Below the pieces are notes generated by a model that was given only the letters and a program-made list of their open reading frames with translations, was not told the DNA's origin and made no database searches. A program made the translations under genes and the position numbers. From the NCBI RefSeq assembly GCF_004924335.1, contig NZ_CP024633.1, positions 2,356,001 through 2,420,000 on the forward strand: DNA of 64,000 bases. Direction: 5' to 3'. Shown one piece after another: positions 35,708 through 48,248 of the stretch (its first letter is position 1; each line of letters begins with the position of its first letter). This DNA comes from Mycobacteroides salmoniphilum. GTDB taxonomy: Bacteria; Actinomycetota; Actinomycetes; Mycobacteriales; Mycobacteriaceae.

Positions 35708-36519
35708 CGGTAGTCCTCCGGATCCCCGACCTCAGCCAGTACTTCGAGGATCTGTTCGTGCGCGCCGGGCGCGGCCACCAGCACCGACGGCGATTCGGGG
35801 GTCCAGGGATTGCCGCCGAGGTCCGTCGCGTGACCGCCCGCGGCCTGAACCAGTGCGATACCGGCAGCGTGGTCCCACACGTGCGCGCCGAAACTCACCG
35901 CACCGCCCAGTATCCCGCCCGCGGTGAACGCCAAATCGATCCCGGTGCTGCCGTGCATACGCAGTCGCGACGTGATGCGGCTCAGCTTCTCCAGCACCGC
36001 CAGTCGATAGCGCCCCGGCACCCGGCCCTTCCAGTCCACATTGAAGGTGCCCAGCCCCACCGCCACATCCGCGAGATCGACGCGGGGCAACGGCGGCATC
36101 GGCACGCCGTTGCGCACCAGCGGACCACCCGTGAAGCCTGTGTACTTGTCCCCCATGAACGGCAACCAGGTCAGGCCGGCGACCGGTTCTCCATCCGAGA
36201 GCAGCCCGAGCAGAATTGCCGCCATCGGTGAACCCGCCGCGTAGTTCACGGTGCCGTCGATCGGGTCGACCACCCAGACCAGCCCGGAATCGACGGCCGG
36301 ACCGCCGAATTCCTCACCGTGCACACTGATTCCGGTGCGCTCGTTGAGTGCCGCCACCACCATCCGTTCGATGGCCAGGTCCTCCTCGGTGGCGAAGTCC
36401 TTGCCGCCCTTGAAGACGACACCATCGGCCCCGTGCCCGGCCACGAAACGCTGCGCCGCCACGTCCAGAATCGCGGACGCCTCAGAAATCAGCGCAGCCA
36501 GCTCCGCAGTCGTAGGCAT
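35704..36519 (-). CDS. impA: Inositol-monophosphatase-family phosphatase (ImpA type)
   Basis: 271 aa. Mg-dependent phosphatase with the two family motifs, '[19 protein letters not shown]' and '[20 protein letters not shown]', and an upstream '[18 protein letters not shown]'. The position between hisA and hisF is the same as impA in M. tuberculosis. Roles proposed for relatives include inositol phosphate, fructose bisphosphate or histidinol phosphate dephosphorylation. In a his operon lacking another histidinol phosphatase, a HisN-like role is worth considering, but it is not shown. Confidence 0.88.
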   Translation of the reverse strand: MPTTAELAALISEASAILDVAAQRFVAGHGADGVVFKGGKDFATEEDLAIERMVVAALNERTGISVHGEEFGGPAVDSGLVWVVDPIDGTVNYAAGSPMAAILLGLLSDGEPVAGLTWLPFMGDKYTGFTGGPLVRNGVPMPPLPRVDLADVAVGLGTFNVDWKGRVPGRYRLAVLEKLSRITSRLRMHGSTGIDLAFTAGGILGGAVSFGAHVWDHAAGIALVQAAGGHATDLGGNPWTPESPSVLVAAPGAHEQILEVLAEVGDPEDYR

Positions 36520-36520
36520 A

Positions 36521-37252
36521 TCAGGAAACGGCAGTCAACGCGTCGGGCAGGGTGAAACGGCCGGCGTAGAGGGCCTTTCCGACGATCGCGCCCTCGATAC
36601 CGGCCCCGGTCAGTTCTGCGATGGCCCGCAGGTCATCCAGGCTCGAAACCCCGCCCGAGGCAATGACAGGCGCGTTCGCCACACCCGCGACCTGTGCCAG
36701 CAGTTCGAGGTTCGGCCCGGTGAGGGTGCCATCCTTCGTGACGTCGGTGACCACGTAACGCGAACACCCTTGTGAGCGCAGACGTTCCAGCACCTCCCAG
36801 AGGTCGCCGCCGTCGCTGACCCAGCCACGGCCGCGTAACCGGTGCTCGCCGTCCACGATTTGGACGTCGAGCCCCACCGCGACCCGTTCACCATGCCGGG
36901 CGATGGCCGAGGCGCACCATTCGGGGTCCTCCAGCGCGGCAGTGCCGAGATTGACTCGGGCGCAACCGGTTGCGAGCGCTGCCGCCAACGATTCGTCGTC
37001 CCGGATGCCACCGGAGAGCTCCACCTTCACATCGAGCTCGCCGACCACCTGGGCCAGCAGCTCGCGGTTGGAACCGCGTCCGAAGGCGGCATCCAGGTCC
37101 ACCAGGTGCACCCACTCGGCACCATCGTTCTGCCACGCCAGCGCCGCATCACGCGGTGAGCCGTAGGTGGTTTCACTGCCCGCCTTGCCCTGCACCAGGC
37201 GCACGGCCTGGCCGTCGGCGACGTCGACCGCTGGTAATAGAACGAGACTCAA
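36521..37252 (-). CDS. priA: PriA/HisA bifunctional isomerase
   Basis: 243 aa from TTG at 37252 (TTGA shared with the hisH stop, AAGGG 6 nt upstream); a TTG at 37270 is less likely. Isomerises ProFAR in histidine synthesis and, in actinobacteria, also PRA in tryptophan synthesis. '[20 protein letters not shown]', '[20 protein letters not shown]', '[17 protein letters not shown]', '[13 protein letters not shown]' and '[13 protein letters not shown]' match mycobacterial PriA closely, including the Asp general acid/base pair. Absence of trpF from the trp cluster fits the dual role. Confidence 0.95.
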   Translation of the reverse strand: MSLVLLPAVDVADGQAVRLVQGKAGSETTYGSPRDAALAWQNDGAEWVHLVDLDAAFGRGSNRELLAQVVGELDVKVELSGGIRDDESLAAALATGCARVNLGTAALEDPEWCASAIARHGERVAVGLDVQIVDGEHRLRGRGWVSDGGDLWEVLERLRSQGCSRYVVTDVTKDGTLTGPNLELLAQVAGVANAPVIASGGVSSLDDLRAIAELTGAGIEGAIVGKALYAGRFTLPDALTAVS

Positions 37253-37895
37253 GAGATTCCCTTCACCCAATTGCTCAACAACACGGCCCCCGCGTCACCA
37301 CTCTTCTCCGGATGGAACTGTGTGGCAGCAAGTGACCCATTCTCCACCGCCGCGATAAACGGCACGTGATGGGTCGCCCATGTCAGCAGCGGCTTCGCAA
37401 TGGGCGACTCGGCAGGAGTTTCCAGCTCCCATTTCTGCACCGCGTAGGAGTGCACGAAGTAAAAGCGCGTGTCGGCGTCCAGCCCGGCGAACAGGTCCGA
37501 CCCGGTCGGGGCATCGACGGTGTTCCAGCCCATGTGCGGGATGACCGGTGCGTCCAGGCGGCTGACCACGCCTGGCCACTGGCCGCATCCTTCGGTGTCG
37601 ACACCGAATTCAATACCGTGACCGAACAGGATCTGCATGCCGACGCAGATGCCCAGTAACGGGCGGCCACCGGACAGCCGAACGTCGATGATGCGCTCGC
37701 CGTCAATGCCGCGCAGCCCCTCCATACACGCCGCGAAGGCGCCAACGCCGGGGACGACCAGACCGTCGGCATTGAGCGCCGTATTGGCATCGGCGGTCAC
37801 CGTGACGTCGGCACCGACTCTTTCCAGTGCGCGCTGTGCGGATCTTAGATTGCCCGAACCGTAGTCGAGAACAACGACTTTGGGCCCAGCACCGG

Positions 37896-37899
<4 letters not shown>
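37249..37899 (-). CDS. hisH: Imidazole glycerol phosphate synthase, glutaminase subunit
   Basis: 216 aa from GTG at 37899, in a GTGA overlap with hisB; the longer frame to 38529 is shadow of hisB. Class I glutamine amidotransferase supplying NH3 to HisF. Catalytic Cys in '[14 protein letters not shown]', His-Glu in '[14 protein letters not shown]'. '[20 protein letters not shown]' and '[14 protein letters not shown]' form the oxyanion-side region. Length is normal. Confidence 0.96.
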
Positions 37900-41016
<3,117 letters not shown>

Positions 41017-41138
41017 ACCACCATTCTCCCAGAGCTACTCAACACCATTTACCAGGCAGTCACCGGTTGTGTGTGACGCACGTCTAACTAGACTCATCGG
41101 CAGGAAGACCGTACCGACCCACAACGATCGGATCATCG
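41017..41138. promoter_or_regulatory. Divergent promoter region, hisD / reductase
   Basis: 122 bp. A palindrome GTCTA-AC-TAGAC occupies 41082-41093. A TAGACT -10 box for the rightward gene overlaps it at 41089-41094, leaving a ~38-nt leader. No clear hisD promoter box was found. Confidence 0.4.
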
Positions 41139-41543
41139 ATGACAGCAAACAATCAGCCCGGCGTGCCCATGCTCATGCCCGAGTGGCTTGAGCGAGCTCA
41201 GATCAAGCTCATGAACCCACTCATGGCCCCTATCGCGCGCTTTCTGCCTTCATTCGCCACAGTTACGCACTTCGGCCGCACGTCAGGCACCAGGTACGAA
41301 ACCACCGTGAACGCATTCCGCAAAGGCAATGTCATCTCCATCGGACTGATTCACGGTAAGACCAACTGGACCAAGAATGTGATCGCCGCGGGCGGCGCCG
41401 ACATCAAGCTCTTTCGCGGCAAGCAGATCCATGTGATCAACCCGCGCATCGTGGAGCAAGGCCAGGGAGATCCGGCACTGACCCGCTCGACCCGCCAAGT
41501 CAACAAGGTCGCAGGAGTCTTCGTCGCCGATATCGCGAAGTAG
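41139..41543 (+). CDS. F420 (deazaflavin)-dependent nitroreductase-family protein
   Basis: 134 aa split-barrel protein of the Ddn family. 'VTHFGRTSGTRYETTVNAFR', 'GNVISIGLIHGKTNWTKNVI' and 'AAGGADIKLFRGKQIHV' are the typical F420-binding stretches. Mycobacterial relatives reduce quinones or nitro compounds with F420H2, some membrane-associated. Substrate here is unknown. A second reductase gene starts 5 bp after the stop. Start ATG at 41139 (MTANNQPG) lacks a strong ribosome site. Confidence 0.9.
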   Translation: MTANNQPGVPMLMPEWLERAQIKLMNPLMAPIARFLPSFATVTHFGRTSGTRYETTVNAFRKGNVISIGLIHGKTNWTKNVIAAGGADIKLFRGKQIHVINPRIVEQGQGDPALTRSTRQVNKVAGVFVADIAK

Positions 41544-41548
41544 CTCCC

Positions 41549-42205
41549 GTGTTGGATGCCCCCGGCTTCGATCGCCTGGTCCGGGGGCGATCGGCGATAC
41601 GCGCCTTTCTCGAAGCCCCGGTTCCGCGGGAGATCCTGCAGGCCGCGTTGGAAACCGCACAACACGCGCCATCCAACTCGAACATCCAGCCCTGGAGGGT
41701 CGCCGTTGTCGAGGGCCGGACGCGGGACACGCTGGCGACCGCGCTGACCGCATACGCGCAGGAGCACGGTCTGGCCCGCATGGATCTCCCCGATGAGTTC
41801 CAGCTCCAGCGGCGCGCGTTGGGCGCCCAGGTGTACGGATCGATGGGAATCGAGCGATATGACTCCGACGCGCGGTTCCACGCCACCCTGCGCAACTTCA
41901 GCTTCTTCGGGGCCCCGACGGCCGCGCTGGTGGGACTCGATGCCCGGCTGGGCATCCCCGACGCCGCGGGAGTCGGCATCTATCTGCAGACGCTGGCACT
42001 TGCCCTCTATGCACACGGAGTCGACACCTGCATGCAGGTGGCACCCGCCATGTTTCCCGAAGTGGTGCGCCCCGTTGTGGGTTTCTCCCCACAGATCGAT
42101 CTGGTGTGTGCGGTGGCGATCGGATACCGCGACCCGTCGGCACCGGTCAATTCGGTGCGCTCGCCCCGCAATCCGGTTTCCGAGAACGTCACGTTCCTGG
42201 AATGA
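41549..42205 (+). CDS. FMN nitroreductase-family oxidoreductase
   Basis: 218 aa from GTG at 41549. 'LVRGRSAIRAFLEAPVPREI', 'ALETAQHAPSNSNIQPWRVA' and 'FFGAPTAALVGLD' are the FMN-binding and dimer segments of the nitroreductase family; the C-terminal 'QIDLVCAVAIGYRDPSAPVN' is the usual end. It probably reduces nitro or quinone compounds, or acts in another NAD(P)H/FMN reaction. Its end overlaps the convergent response regulator by 17 bp. Confidence 0.88.
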   Translation: MLDAPGFDRLVRGRSAIRAFLEAPVPREILQAALETAQHAPSNSNIQPWRVAVVEGRTRDTLATALTAYAQEHGLARMDLPDEFQLQRRALGAQVYGSMGIERYDSDARFHATLRNFSFFGAPTAALVGLDARLGIPDAAGVGIYLQTLALALYAHGVDTCMQVAPAMFPEVVRPVVGFSPQIDLVCAVAIGYRDPSAPVNSVRSPRNPVSENVTFLE

Positions 42206-42857
42206 GGAACTCCTGCTCGGGCCGCCCCGTGGTGCCGTACCGCAACCGCATCTCCACGTCCGACGCCCCTACCAGCGACGCGAGATAGCGTTGCGCCGTC
42301 GCGCGTGAGATCCCCACCGCGACGGCAACTTCCGCTGAGGACATCGGTGAGGACGCATCCCGGACGGCCTGCAGCACGATCTGCTTGGTCGGTGACGACG
42401 GTGTCGCCAAACGTGGCGCGCCGGCACTCGGGCGCAGGCACTCCAACGCGGCGTCTATCTCTGCGGCGCTGAGCTCGTCGCCGTCAAGGATCTTGCGGTA
42501 GCGCGCATATGCGGTGAGCCGCGCCACCAGCGCGGCATGGGCGAACGGCTTCGCCAGGTAGCTCACCGCACCGGCGATCAATGCTTGCCGGATCGTGTTG
42601 CCCTCGACCGCGGCCGACAGGACAAGGGCATCGCAACGCAGCTCGCGCACGAAGTCGATCCCGGAACCGTCGGGCAGATACACGTCGACCAGCGCGAGAT
42701 CAATGGCGATAGAGCTCACCGCGTCGTGTGCCGCGCTGATGCTGTTCGCGATCGCCACCACCGTGAATCCCGGAACGGCGTCGACGATCCCGGCGTGCAA
42801 GTTAGCCACCCGGAAGTCATCGTCGACAATCAGCACAGCGATCTCGGATTCATTCAT
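42189..42857 (-). CDS. Response regulator, CitB/DcuR type
   Basis: 222 aa from ATG at 42857, sharing ATGA with the kinase stop. Receiver domain at ~1-120 with acidic pocket 'IVDDD', phosphoacceptor Asp58 in 'DLALVDVYLPDGSG', Thr/Ser-Lys switch and 'SYLAKPFAHAALVARL'. The C-terminal helix-turn-helix is 'SSAEVAVAVGISRATAQRYL' at ~178-198. The architecture is that of CitB/DcuR regulators, which pair with CitA/DcuS kinases. It may bind the spacer before the divergent ABC transporter. Confidence 0.92.
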   Translation of the reverse strand: MNESEIAVLIVDDDFRVANLHAGIVDAVPGFTVVAIANSISAAHDAVSSIAIDLALVDVYLPDGSGIDFVRELRCDALVLSAAVEGNTIRQALIAGAVSYLAKPFAHAALVARLTAYARYRKILDGDELSAAEIDAALECLRPSAGAPRLATPSSPTKQIVLQAVRDASSPMSSAEVAVAVGISRATAQRYLASLVGASDVEMRLRYGTTGRPEQEFLIPGT

Positions 42858-44536
42858 TCCGGTACCTTCCCTCCGGTGTCGGCCATGACCGATGGCATTC
42901 GCGCGATGAACTCCGCCCCCGCGAGTCCGGGCCCCGCACCCGCTGCCGTCGCCAGCCACACGTCACCGCCGTGCCCCCGTGCGATCTGGCGAGCCAACGC
43001 CAGACCGACGCCGCGGCCACCCGGAACCGCCGCGTCCTCCTTGGTCGAGATCCCCTCCACGAACAGACCATCCGTCATGGATTCGGCAACCCCGTCACCG
43101 CTGTCGGCCACGGTGATATGCAGTGTCGAACCGTCCTGAACCACCCCGACCTCGACCCGTCGCTGCGGATCCGAGCCGGTGCGCGCCGCGTCGATCGCGT
43201 TATCGATCAGGTTGCCCAACACGGTGGTGACATCCACCAGGTGCACGAGAGTGCCGGATACCCAGGTGTTGTCTCCCAGCCTCAGCGTGACGCCCGCCTC
43301 TCGGGCATTCGCGGTCTTCGCGGCGATGAAAGCCTGAAGATAGGGATCGCTCACTGTCTCGATGTCCGGGAGCGCGGCGCCCAACGGGCCACTGCCGAGA
43401 AGCTCGTCCAGGAAATGTGCAGCCTCCTGGGTTCGGTGCGCGTGCACCAGCCCGCTGAGCAGGTGCAAGCGGTTCGCGAATTCATGCCGCTGGGCCCGCA
43501 GCACGGCGCTCATGGACTGCACGGCGTCCAATTGCCGGGTCAGCGATTCGACATCCGTGCGATCGCGCACGGTCAGTACCGCTCCCAGCGGGCGGCCTTC
43601 CCGAGTCACCGGACGCGCCGTGATCACCACGACGCGCTCGCCCACCATCGCCATAACCGGCACCGCGGACATGTCCCGCAGCACCGAAAGAACCCTTGGC
43701 GTCAAACCGATATCACCGACCTGCCGCCCCGCGACGTCGCCCAGTTCCAGTAGACGCGCGGCTTCGTCATTGACGACGGTGGTTCTTCCGTCGACATCAA
43801 TGCCCAGCACCCCCTCCCCGATGCCGTGCAGAACCGCGGCCTGTTCGCGCACCAACTCGGCCAGCTCCTCGGGCTCCAGACCGAGCGTGAGGCTTCGCCA
43901 CCGGCGAGCCAACAACACCGAGCCGGCGATTCCGCACAGAAATGCCGCGCCCACGATCCATCCCGCGATGCGCAGATCGGACAACAAACGGTCGCGTACC
44001 GCGGCCGTCGACACGCCTACGCTCACCTCCCCCACCACGGTCGATGAACCGGGTTGCCGCACCGGCACTTTGGCCCTGACGGAGCCGCCCAGGGTGCCGG
44101 TTTCCACCACGACGACGTCGCGCCCGGCGAGGGCGCCGGAGGGGTCGGTGCTGACGGGATGACCCAGTCGCTCCTGCGTGGGATGGGCCAGCCGGATCCC
44201 GTGCTCATCGGTGATCACCACGAACAGTGCCTCGTTGCGCTCCTGCACCGCGGTCGCGATGCGTTGCAACTGCCCGTCCGAAAGCTCGTTCGTGAGACCC
44301 ACACCCGGAGTGAGCGTCCCCTGCGCGTAATCGGTGACCCGGGCACGGACCTCCGGCATGGCCGCGACGGTGCCCGCGATCGCCAGTGCCCGCTGCCCGT
44401 ACTCGGAGGAAAGCCGTCTATCGCCCACCACAGCAAGGATCGCGAACGCCAACCCCAGGGCCAGGAAAACGACGGCAACCTGCAGAAGAAGCACTTGAGT
44501 GCGCAATCGCAGCACTGTGCGCTTCCCGGAACTCAT
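42854..44536 (-). CDS. Sensor histidine kinase, CitA/DcuS type
   Basis: 560 aa from ATG at 44536; an upstream GTG in frame is unlikely. Membrane helix at ~14-37, extracytoplasmic PAS-like sensor at ~40-185 ('LFVVITDEHGIRLAHPTQER', 'VVVVETGTLGGSVRAKVPVR'), second helix at ~190-210, cytoplasmic PAS at ~225-325, then an Spo0B-type phosphoacceptor region with His351 in 'LRAQRHEFANRLHLLSGLVH' and an ATPase domain 'VLGNLIDNAIDAA', 'GRGVGLALARQIARGHGG'. CitA/DcuS kinases sense citrate or C4-dicarboxylates; the ligand here is unknown. Co-translated with its regulator. Confidence 0.93.
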   Translation of the reverse strand: MSSGKRTVLRLRTQVLLLQVAVVFLALGLAFAILAVVGDRRLSSEYGQRALAIAGTVAAMPEVRARVTDYAQGTLTPGVGLTNELSDGQLQRIATAVQERNEALFVVITDEHGIRLAHPTQERLGHPVSTDPSGALAGRDVVVVETGTLGGSVRAKVPVRQPGSSTVVGEVSVGVSTAAVRDRLLSDLRIAGWIVGAAFLCGIAGSVLLARRWRSLTLGLEPEELAELVREQAAVLHGIGEGVLGIDVDGRTTVVNDEAARLLELGDVAGRQVGDIGLTPRVLSVLRDMSAVPVMAMVGERVVVITARPVTREGRPLGAVLTVRDRTDVESLTRQLDAVQSMSAVLRAQRHEFANRLHLLSGLVHAHRTQEAAHFLDELLGSGPLGAALPDIETVSDPYLQAFIAAKTANAREAGVTLRLGDNTWVSGTLVHLVDVTTVLGNLIDNAIDAARTGSDPQRRVEVGVVQDGSTLHITVADSGDGVAESMTDGLFVEGISTKEDAAVPGGRGVGLALARQIARGHGGDVWLATAAGAGPGLAGAEFIARMPSVMADTGGKVPE

Positions 44537-44676
44537 GTGCCAGAGCGTAGGCAGACCGTGCGCAGAATGCGCAAAACTGACGAAATCCACGATTTGCGCG
44601 GGTAGCGCGCACAAGCAGAAATCTGTGACACGCACCACTTATGTTCAGTCTCCAGCGGCTAGCGAAGGAGAAGGCA
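44537..44676. promoter_or_regulatory. Divergent region, kinase / ABC transporter, paired TGCGCA sites
   Basis: 140 bp. TGCGCA-GAA-TGCGCA lies at 44559-44573, two palindromic hexamers in tandem, a candidate response-regulator site close to the kinase start. A TATGTT -10 box at 44640-44645 can drive the transporter, with a GGAG ribosome site before its ATG. Confidence 0.45.
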
Positions 44677-45486
44677 ATGGCGCTTCCACTCATCGAACTT
44701 CAGGGCGCAACCAAACGGTTCCCCTCCAATCGAGGCGACGGCATCCACACCGCGGTACGAGATCTGGACATCACCGTCGACGCCGGGGAATTCGTCGCCG
44801 TGGTCGGCCCCACCGGATGCGGCAAATCCACCACCTTGTCCCTCGTGTCCGGACTCGAGCCGCCGTCGGCCGGCCGTGTCCTGGTACGCGGCAAGGACGT
44901 ATCCGGAATTCCGGCGGGTATCGGATACATGTTTCAGCAGGACGCGGTGCTGCCGTGGAAGAACGTCATCGACAACGTGGCCCTTGGCCCGATATACCGC
45001 GGCGCGGGCAAGGACGAGGCTCGTGAGAAGGCCGCCAACTGGGTGCGAACTGTCGGCCTCGCCGGTTTCGAGAAGTACTACCCACATCAGCTCTCCGGTG
45101 GCATGCGCAAGCGCGTGGCGCTGGCGCAGACGTTGGTCAACGAGCCCGAGATTCTGCTCATGGACGAACCGTTCAGCGCGCTGGACGTGCAGACCCGCCA
45201 ACTCATGCAGGACGAACTGCTGCGGGTGTGGTCAGGCACCGGCGCGGCGGTCATCTTTGTCACTCACGACCTGGAGGAGGCAATCGCGCTCGCAGACCGG
45301 GTCGTGGTGATGACCGCCAGCCCCGCCACCGTGTGCGGCGACTTCCCTGTCACACTGTCGCGCCCCCGGGATGTCGAGGAGGTCAGGCTCACCGACGAGT
45401 TCCGAACCATCTACCGCGAGATCTGGGAAACACTGCGCGATCAGGTCGAGGCAGCCCGCGCGAAGGGAGAGTCTCGTGTCGCATAG
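44677..45486 (+). CDS. ABC importer ATPase (nitrate/sulfonate/taurine type)
   Basis: 269 aa from ATG at 44677 with GGAG about 8 nt upstream. Walker A '[16 protein letters not shown]' near 44, Q-loop '[12 protein letters not shown]', signature '[19 protein letters not shown]', Walker B '[16 protein letters not shown]' and H-loop '[19 protein letters not shown]'. This is the SsuB/TauB/NrtD group. It couples ATP hydrolysis to import with the next two gene products. It overlaps the permease gene by 11 bp. Confidence 0.95.
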   Translation: MALPLIELQGATKRFPSNRGDGIHTAVRDLDITVDAGEFVAVVGPTGCGKSTTLSLVSGLEPPSAGRVLVRGKDVSGIPAGIGYMFQQDAVLPWKNVIDNVALGPIYRGAGKDEAREKAANWVRTVGLAGFEKYYPHQLSGGMRKRVALAQTLVNEPEILLMDEPFSALDVQTRQLMQDELLRVWSGTGAAVIFVTHDLEEAIALADRVVVMTASPATVCGDFPVTLSRPRDVEEVRLTDEFRTIYREIWETLRDQVEAARAKGESRVA

Positions 45487-46342
45487 CCTGCTCGAACGTC
45501 CGGCGGCAGAGAGTGACGAGGCGATCCTGCAACGCGCGCGTAAAAATAAGCGTCGCAGCCAGATTCGCATATGGGGACTGCGGACCCTGCTGGTGGTGGT
45601 GTGGCTGGTCTCGTGGGAGCTGGCGGCGACGCTGTGGCTGGACCCCTTCTTCTATTCGAAGCCCTCGTTGATCTGGGCGCGATTGGTCGAGTGGTTCACT
45701 ACCGGCACCCAGTTCGGCTCGATATGGCTACAGATCTTCACCACCGTGGAAGAGGCCGTTCTGGGCTTCCTGATCGGCACCGTCGCGGGCGTCACCTTGG
45801 GTGTGTTGTTGGGCCGCAGTCGCTACTGGTCGGAGGTGCTCGCCCCGTTCATCAAGGCGCTCAACGCCGTTCCGCGCATCGTGCTGGCCTCCCTGTTCAT
45901 CATCTGGTTCGGCCTGGGGCTGAGCTCCAAGGTTGCCACCGTAGTGGTTCTGGTGTTCTTCGCGGTGTTCTTCAACGCATTCACCGGTGCGCGCGAGGTC
46001 GATGGGAACGTGATCAACAACGCCCGGATTCTCGGTGCCAGCCCTACCCGCATCCTGACCTCGATCGTGCTGCCCAGTGCGACAAGCTGGATCCTGTCGA
46101 GTTTGCATACCGCATTCGGGTTTGCCCTCATCGGCGCCGTCGTCGGTGAATATGCCGGTGCGAGCAAGGGATTGGGCCTTTTGATCAGCAATGCTCAGGG
46201 CACGTTCGACTCCGCCGGCATCTACGCCGGCATGATCATCATCACGGTCGTTGCTCTGCTCGCCGAATGGCTTATCGGTATCGCCGAATCGCGGCTGCTG
46301 AAATGGCGGCCCTCGCAGTCGAGTTCGGGTCACGGGGTGTAG
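45476..46342 (+). CDS. ABC importer permease (SsuC/TauC type)
   Basis: 288 aa from GTG at 45476. Six or so membrane helices; the binding-protein-dependent permease motif is 'GASPTRILTSIVLPSATSWI' (EAA-loop type), preceded by 'RIVLASLFIIWFGLGLSSKV' and followed by 'IGAVVGEYAGASKGLGLLIS'. The N-terminal ~30 residues are polar and basic ('RARKNKRRSQIR'). It forms the channel with the preceding ATPase. The solute gene starts 2 bp later. Confidence 0.94.
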   Translation: MSHSLLERPAAESDEAILQRARKNKRRSQIRIWGLRTLLVVVWLVSWELAATLWLDPFFYSKPSLIWARLVEWFTTGTQFGSIWLQIFTTVEEAVLGFLIGTVAGVTLGVLLGRSRYWSEVLAPFIKALNAVPRIVLASLFIIWFGLGLSSKVATVVVLVFFAVFFNAFTGAREVDGNVINNARILGASPTRILTSIVLPSATSWILSSLHTAFGFALIGAVVGEYAGASKGLGLLISNAQGTFDSAGIYAGMIIITVVALLAEWLIGIAESRLLKWRPSQSSSGHGV

Positions 46343-46344
46343 GG

Positions 46345-47379
46345 ATGAGAAAGCTCGCACCCGCCCTCATTCTCATCATCGCGGTGGCGCTCACCGCTGG
46401 ATGCCGCGACTCCCGGCACATCCCCATGGTCAACGGCAGACCGCAGGTCACGATCATGGTTGGCGGCCTGGAGAAGATCATCTACCTGCCGGCGATGCTC
46501 ACCCAGCGGCTGGGCCATTTCAGCAACAACGACATCGACGTGACGCTGCTCAGTGAGCAGTCCGGAGCCACCGCGGAGACCGCGCTGCTCACCGGCGATG
46601 TGCAGGCGGTCGTGGGGTTCTACGACCACACCATCGACCTGCAGGCCAAGGAACAGTGCATTACCTCGGTAGTTCAGATGGCGGACGTTCCGGGTGAGGT
46701 GGAGCTGGTGTCGGCCCGAGACACCGCAACCATCGCCTCTCCTGCCGACTTTCGTGGCAAGAACCTCGGAGTCACCTCACTGGGGTCCTCCACCGATTTC
46801 CTGACACAGGCCCTGGCCGGGCAGGCCGGACTGAACACGGCCGACTACAACCGTGTGAAGGTCGGCGCCGGCCAAACCTTCATCGCCGGAATGAATCACG
46901 ACGGAATCGATGCGGGCATGACCACCGATCCGACGGTGGCGCAGATGGTGAATTCGGGTGAGGCCAAGGTCCTCGTCGACCTGCGCACTGAATCCGGAAC
47001 GCGCCAGGCACTGGGCGGGCTGTACCCGTCCACCTCGCTCTACATGCGGTGCGACACCGTGCAGGCGCATCCCGACATCGTGCAAAAGCTGGTCACGTCA
47101 TTCATCCAGACGCTGCGGTGGATCAAGCTGCATTCGCCCGCACAGATCGCGGACAAGATGCCACCTCAATACGCGGGTGCAAACAAAGATCTGTACCTGC
47201 AGTCAATCGCCGATTCCATCGGCATGTTCAACGGCGACGGAATCATGAAATCCGATGGCGCACAGAACGCATTGCGCATCCTCGGCATCTACTCGAAGAA
47301 TGTGGCACCCGTGAAACAACGGATCGACATCAATGCGACGTACACGACGGAGTTCGCACAGGCCGCGCAGCGGGATTGA
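46345..47379 (+). CDS. ABC importer substrate-binding lipoprotein (NMT1/SsuA-like)
   Basis: 344 aa from ATG at 46345. A lipoprotein signal peptide with lipobox 'LTAGC' places it on the outer face, anchored at Cys20. The mature part is a two-lobed binding protein: 'IYLPAMLTQRLGHFSNNDID', 'LTGDVQAVVGFYDHTIDLQA', 'LGVTSLGSSTDFLTQALAGQ' and 'MTTDPTVAQMVNSGEAKVLV', as in NMT1/SsuA/TauA proteins. The usual ligands are sulfonates, nitrate, or pyrimidine/thiamine precursors. The neighbouring kinase is of a dicarboxylate-sensing type, which does not settle the ligand. Confidence 0.92.
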   Translation: MRKLAPALILIIAVALTAGCRDSRHIPMVNGRPQVTIMVGGLEKIIYLPAMLTQRLGHFSNNDIDVTLLSEQSGATAETALLTGDVQAVVGFYDHTIDLQAKEQCITSVVQMADVPGEVELVSARDTATIASPADFRGKNLGVTSLGSSTDFLTQALAGQAGLNTADYNRVKVGAGQTFIAGMNHDGIDAGMTTDPTVAQMVNSGEAKVLVDLRTESGTRQALGGLYPSTSLYMRCDTVQAHPDIVQKLVTSFIQTLRWIKLHSPAQIADKMPPQYAGANKDLYLQSIADSIGMFNGDGIMKSDGAQNALRILGIYSKNVAPVKQRIDINATYTTEFAQAAQRD

Positions 47380-47381
47380 GG

Positions 47382-48248
47382 CTACATATCCAAACCGATG
47401 TCGAGCACCCTGGCGGAATGCGTCAGCGCGCCGACCGCCAGGTAGTCGACACCCGTCTTCGCGTACGCCGCAGCCGTTTCGAGCGCAAGCCCCCCTGAGG
47501 CCTCCAGCTTGAGCTGCGGAGCGCGAGCATCGCGACGCTGCACGGCCACCTGGGCCTGCCACACGGGGAAGTTGTCGAGAAGCACCAGCTCCGCGCCCTC
47601 GGCTATGACCTCGTCGAGCTGTTCGAGTGAGTCGACCTCGACCTCGCACTCGATGTTTGGCGCTACCGCGCGGACCGCGCGCAGCGCGGCCACCACCGAG
47701 CCGGCGGCCACCACGTGATTGTCCTTGATCAGTGCGGCATCGCCGAGGCCAAGGCGGTGGTTCACGCCACCTCCCGCACGAACGGCATACTTCTGCAGGA
47801 GTCGCAGTCCCGGAAGGGTTTTGCGGGTGTCGCGGATCTGCGCGTGAGTACCATCGACCGCGTCCACCCACGCGGCAGTCGTGGTCGCGATACCGGAGAG
47901 ATGACATACCAGGTTCAGCATGGTGCGCTCGGCGGTCAGCAGATCACGAGTGGGGGCGGTGACCGTAAGCAGCGCCGTTCCGGTACCCACTCGAGCGCCA
48001 TCGGTGAGACGACTCTGCACGCGGTAATTCCCGGCGCCCACAACCGCATCGAGAACGATGAGAGCGATATCAACTCCGGCGATGACTCCACCGGAACGCG
48101 TCACCATCGAGGCGGTGCATTCGGCGTCGGCCGGCACGGTGGCCTGGCTCGTGACATCGGGTCCATAGTGCAGGTCCTCTTCGAGAGCGCGCTGGACCAC
48201 CGAACGCGCCTCGGCGAGTTCGGTTTCCGTCAGCGTCCCGGTCAACAT
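47382..48248 (-). CDS. nadC: Nicotinate-nucleotide pyrophosphorylase
   Basis: 288 aa from ATG at 48248, inside the end of nadB (7-bp overlap); the longer frame is shadow. Converts quinolinate and PRPP to nicotinate mononucleotide. 'RTMLNLVCHLSGIATTTAAW', 'IRDTRKTLPGLRLLQKYAVR', 'GGGVNHRLGLGDAALIKDNH' and 'LKLEASGGLALETAAAYAKT' are the phosphoribosyltransferase signatures. Length normal. Convergent with the ABC operon, 2-bp gap. Confidence 0.97.
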   Translation of the reverse strand: MLTGTLTETELAEARSVVQRALEEDLHYGPDVTSQATVPADAECTASMVTRSGGVIAGVDIALIVLDAVVGAGNYRVQSRLTDGARVGTGTALLTVTAPTRDLLTAERTMLNLVCHLSGIATTTAAWVDAVDGTHAQIRDTRKTLPGLRLLQKYAVRAGGGVNHRLGLGDAALIKDNHVVAAGSVVAALRAVRAVAPNIECEVEVDSLEQLDEVIAEGAELVLLDNFPVWQAQVAVQRRDARAPQLKLEASGGLALETAAAYAKTGVDYLAVGALTHSARVLDIGLDM

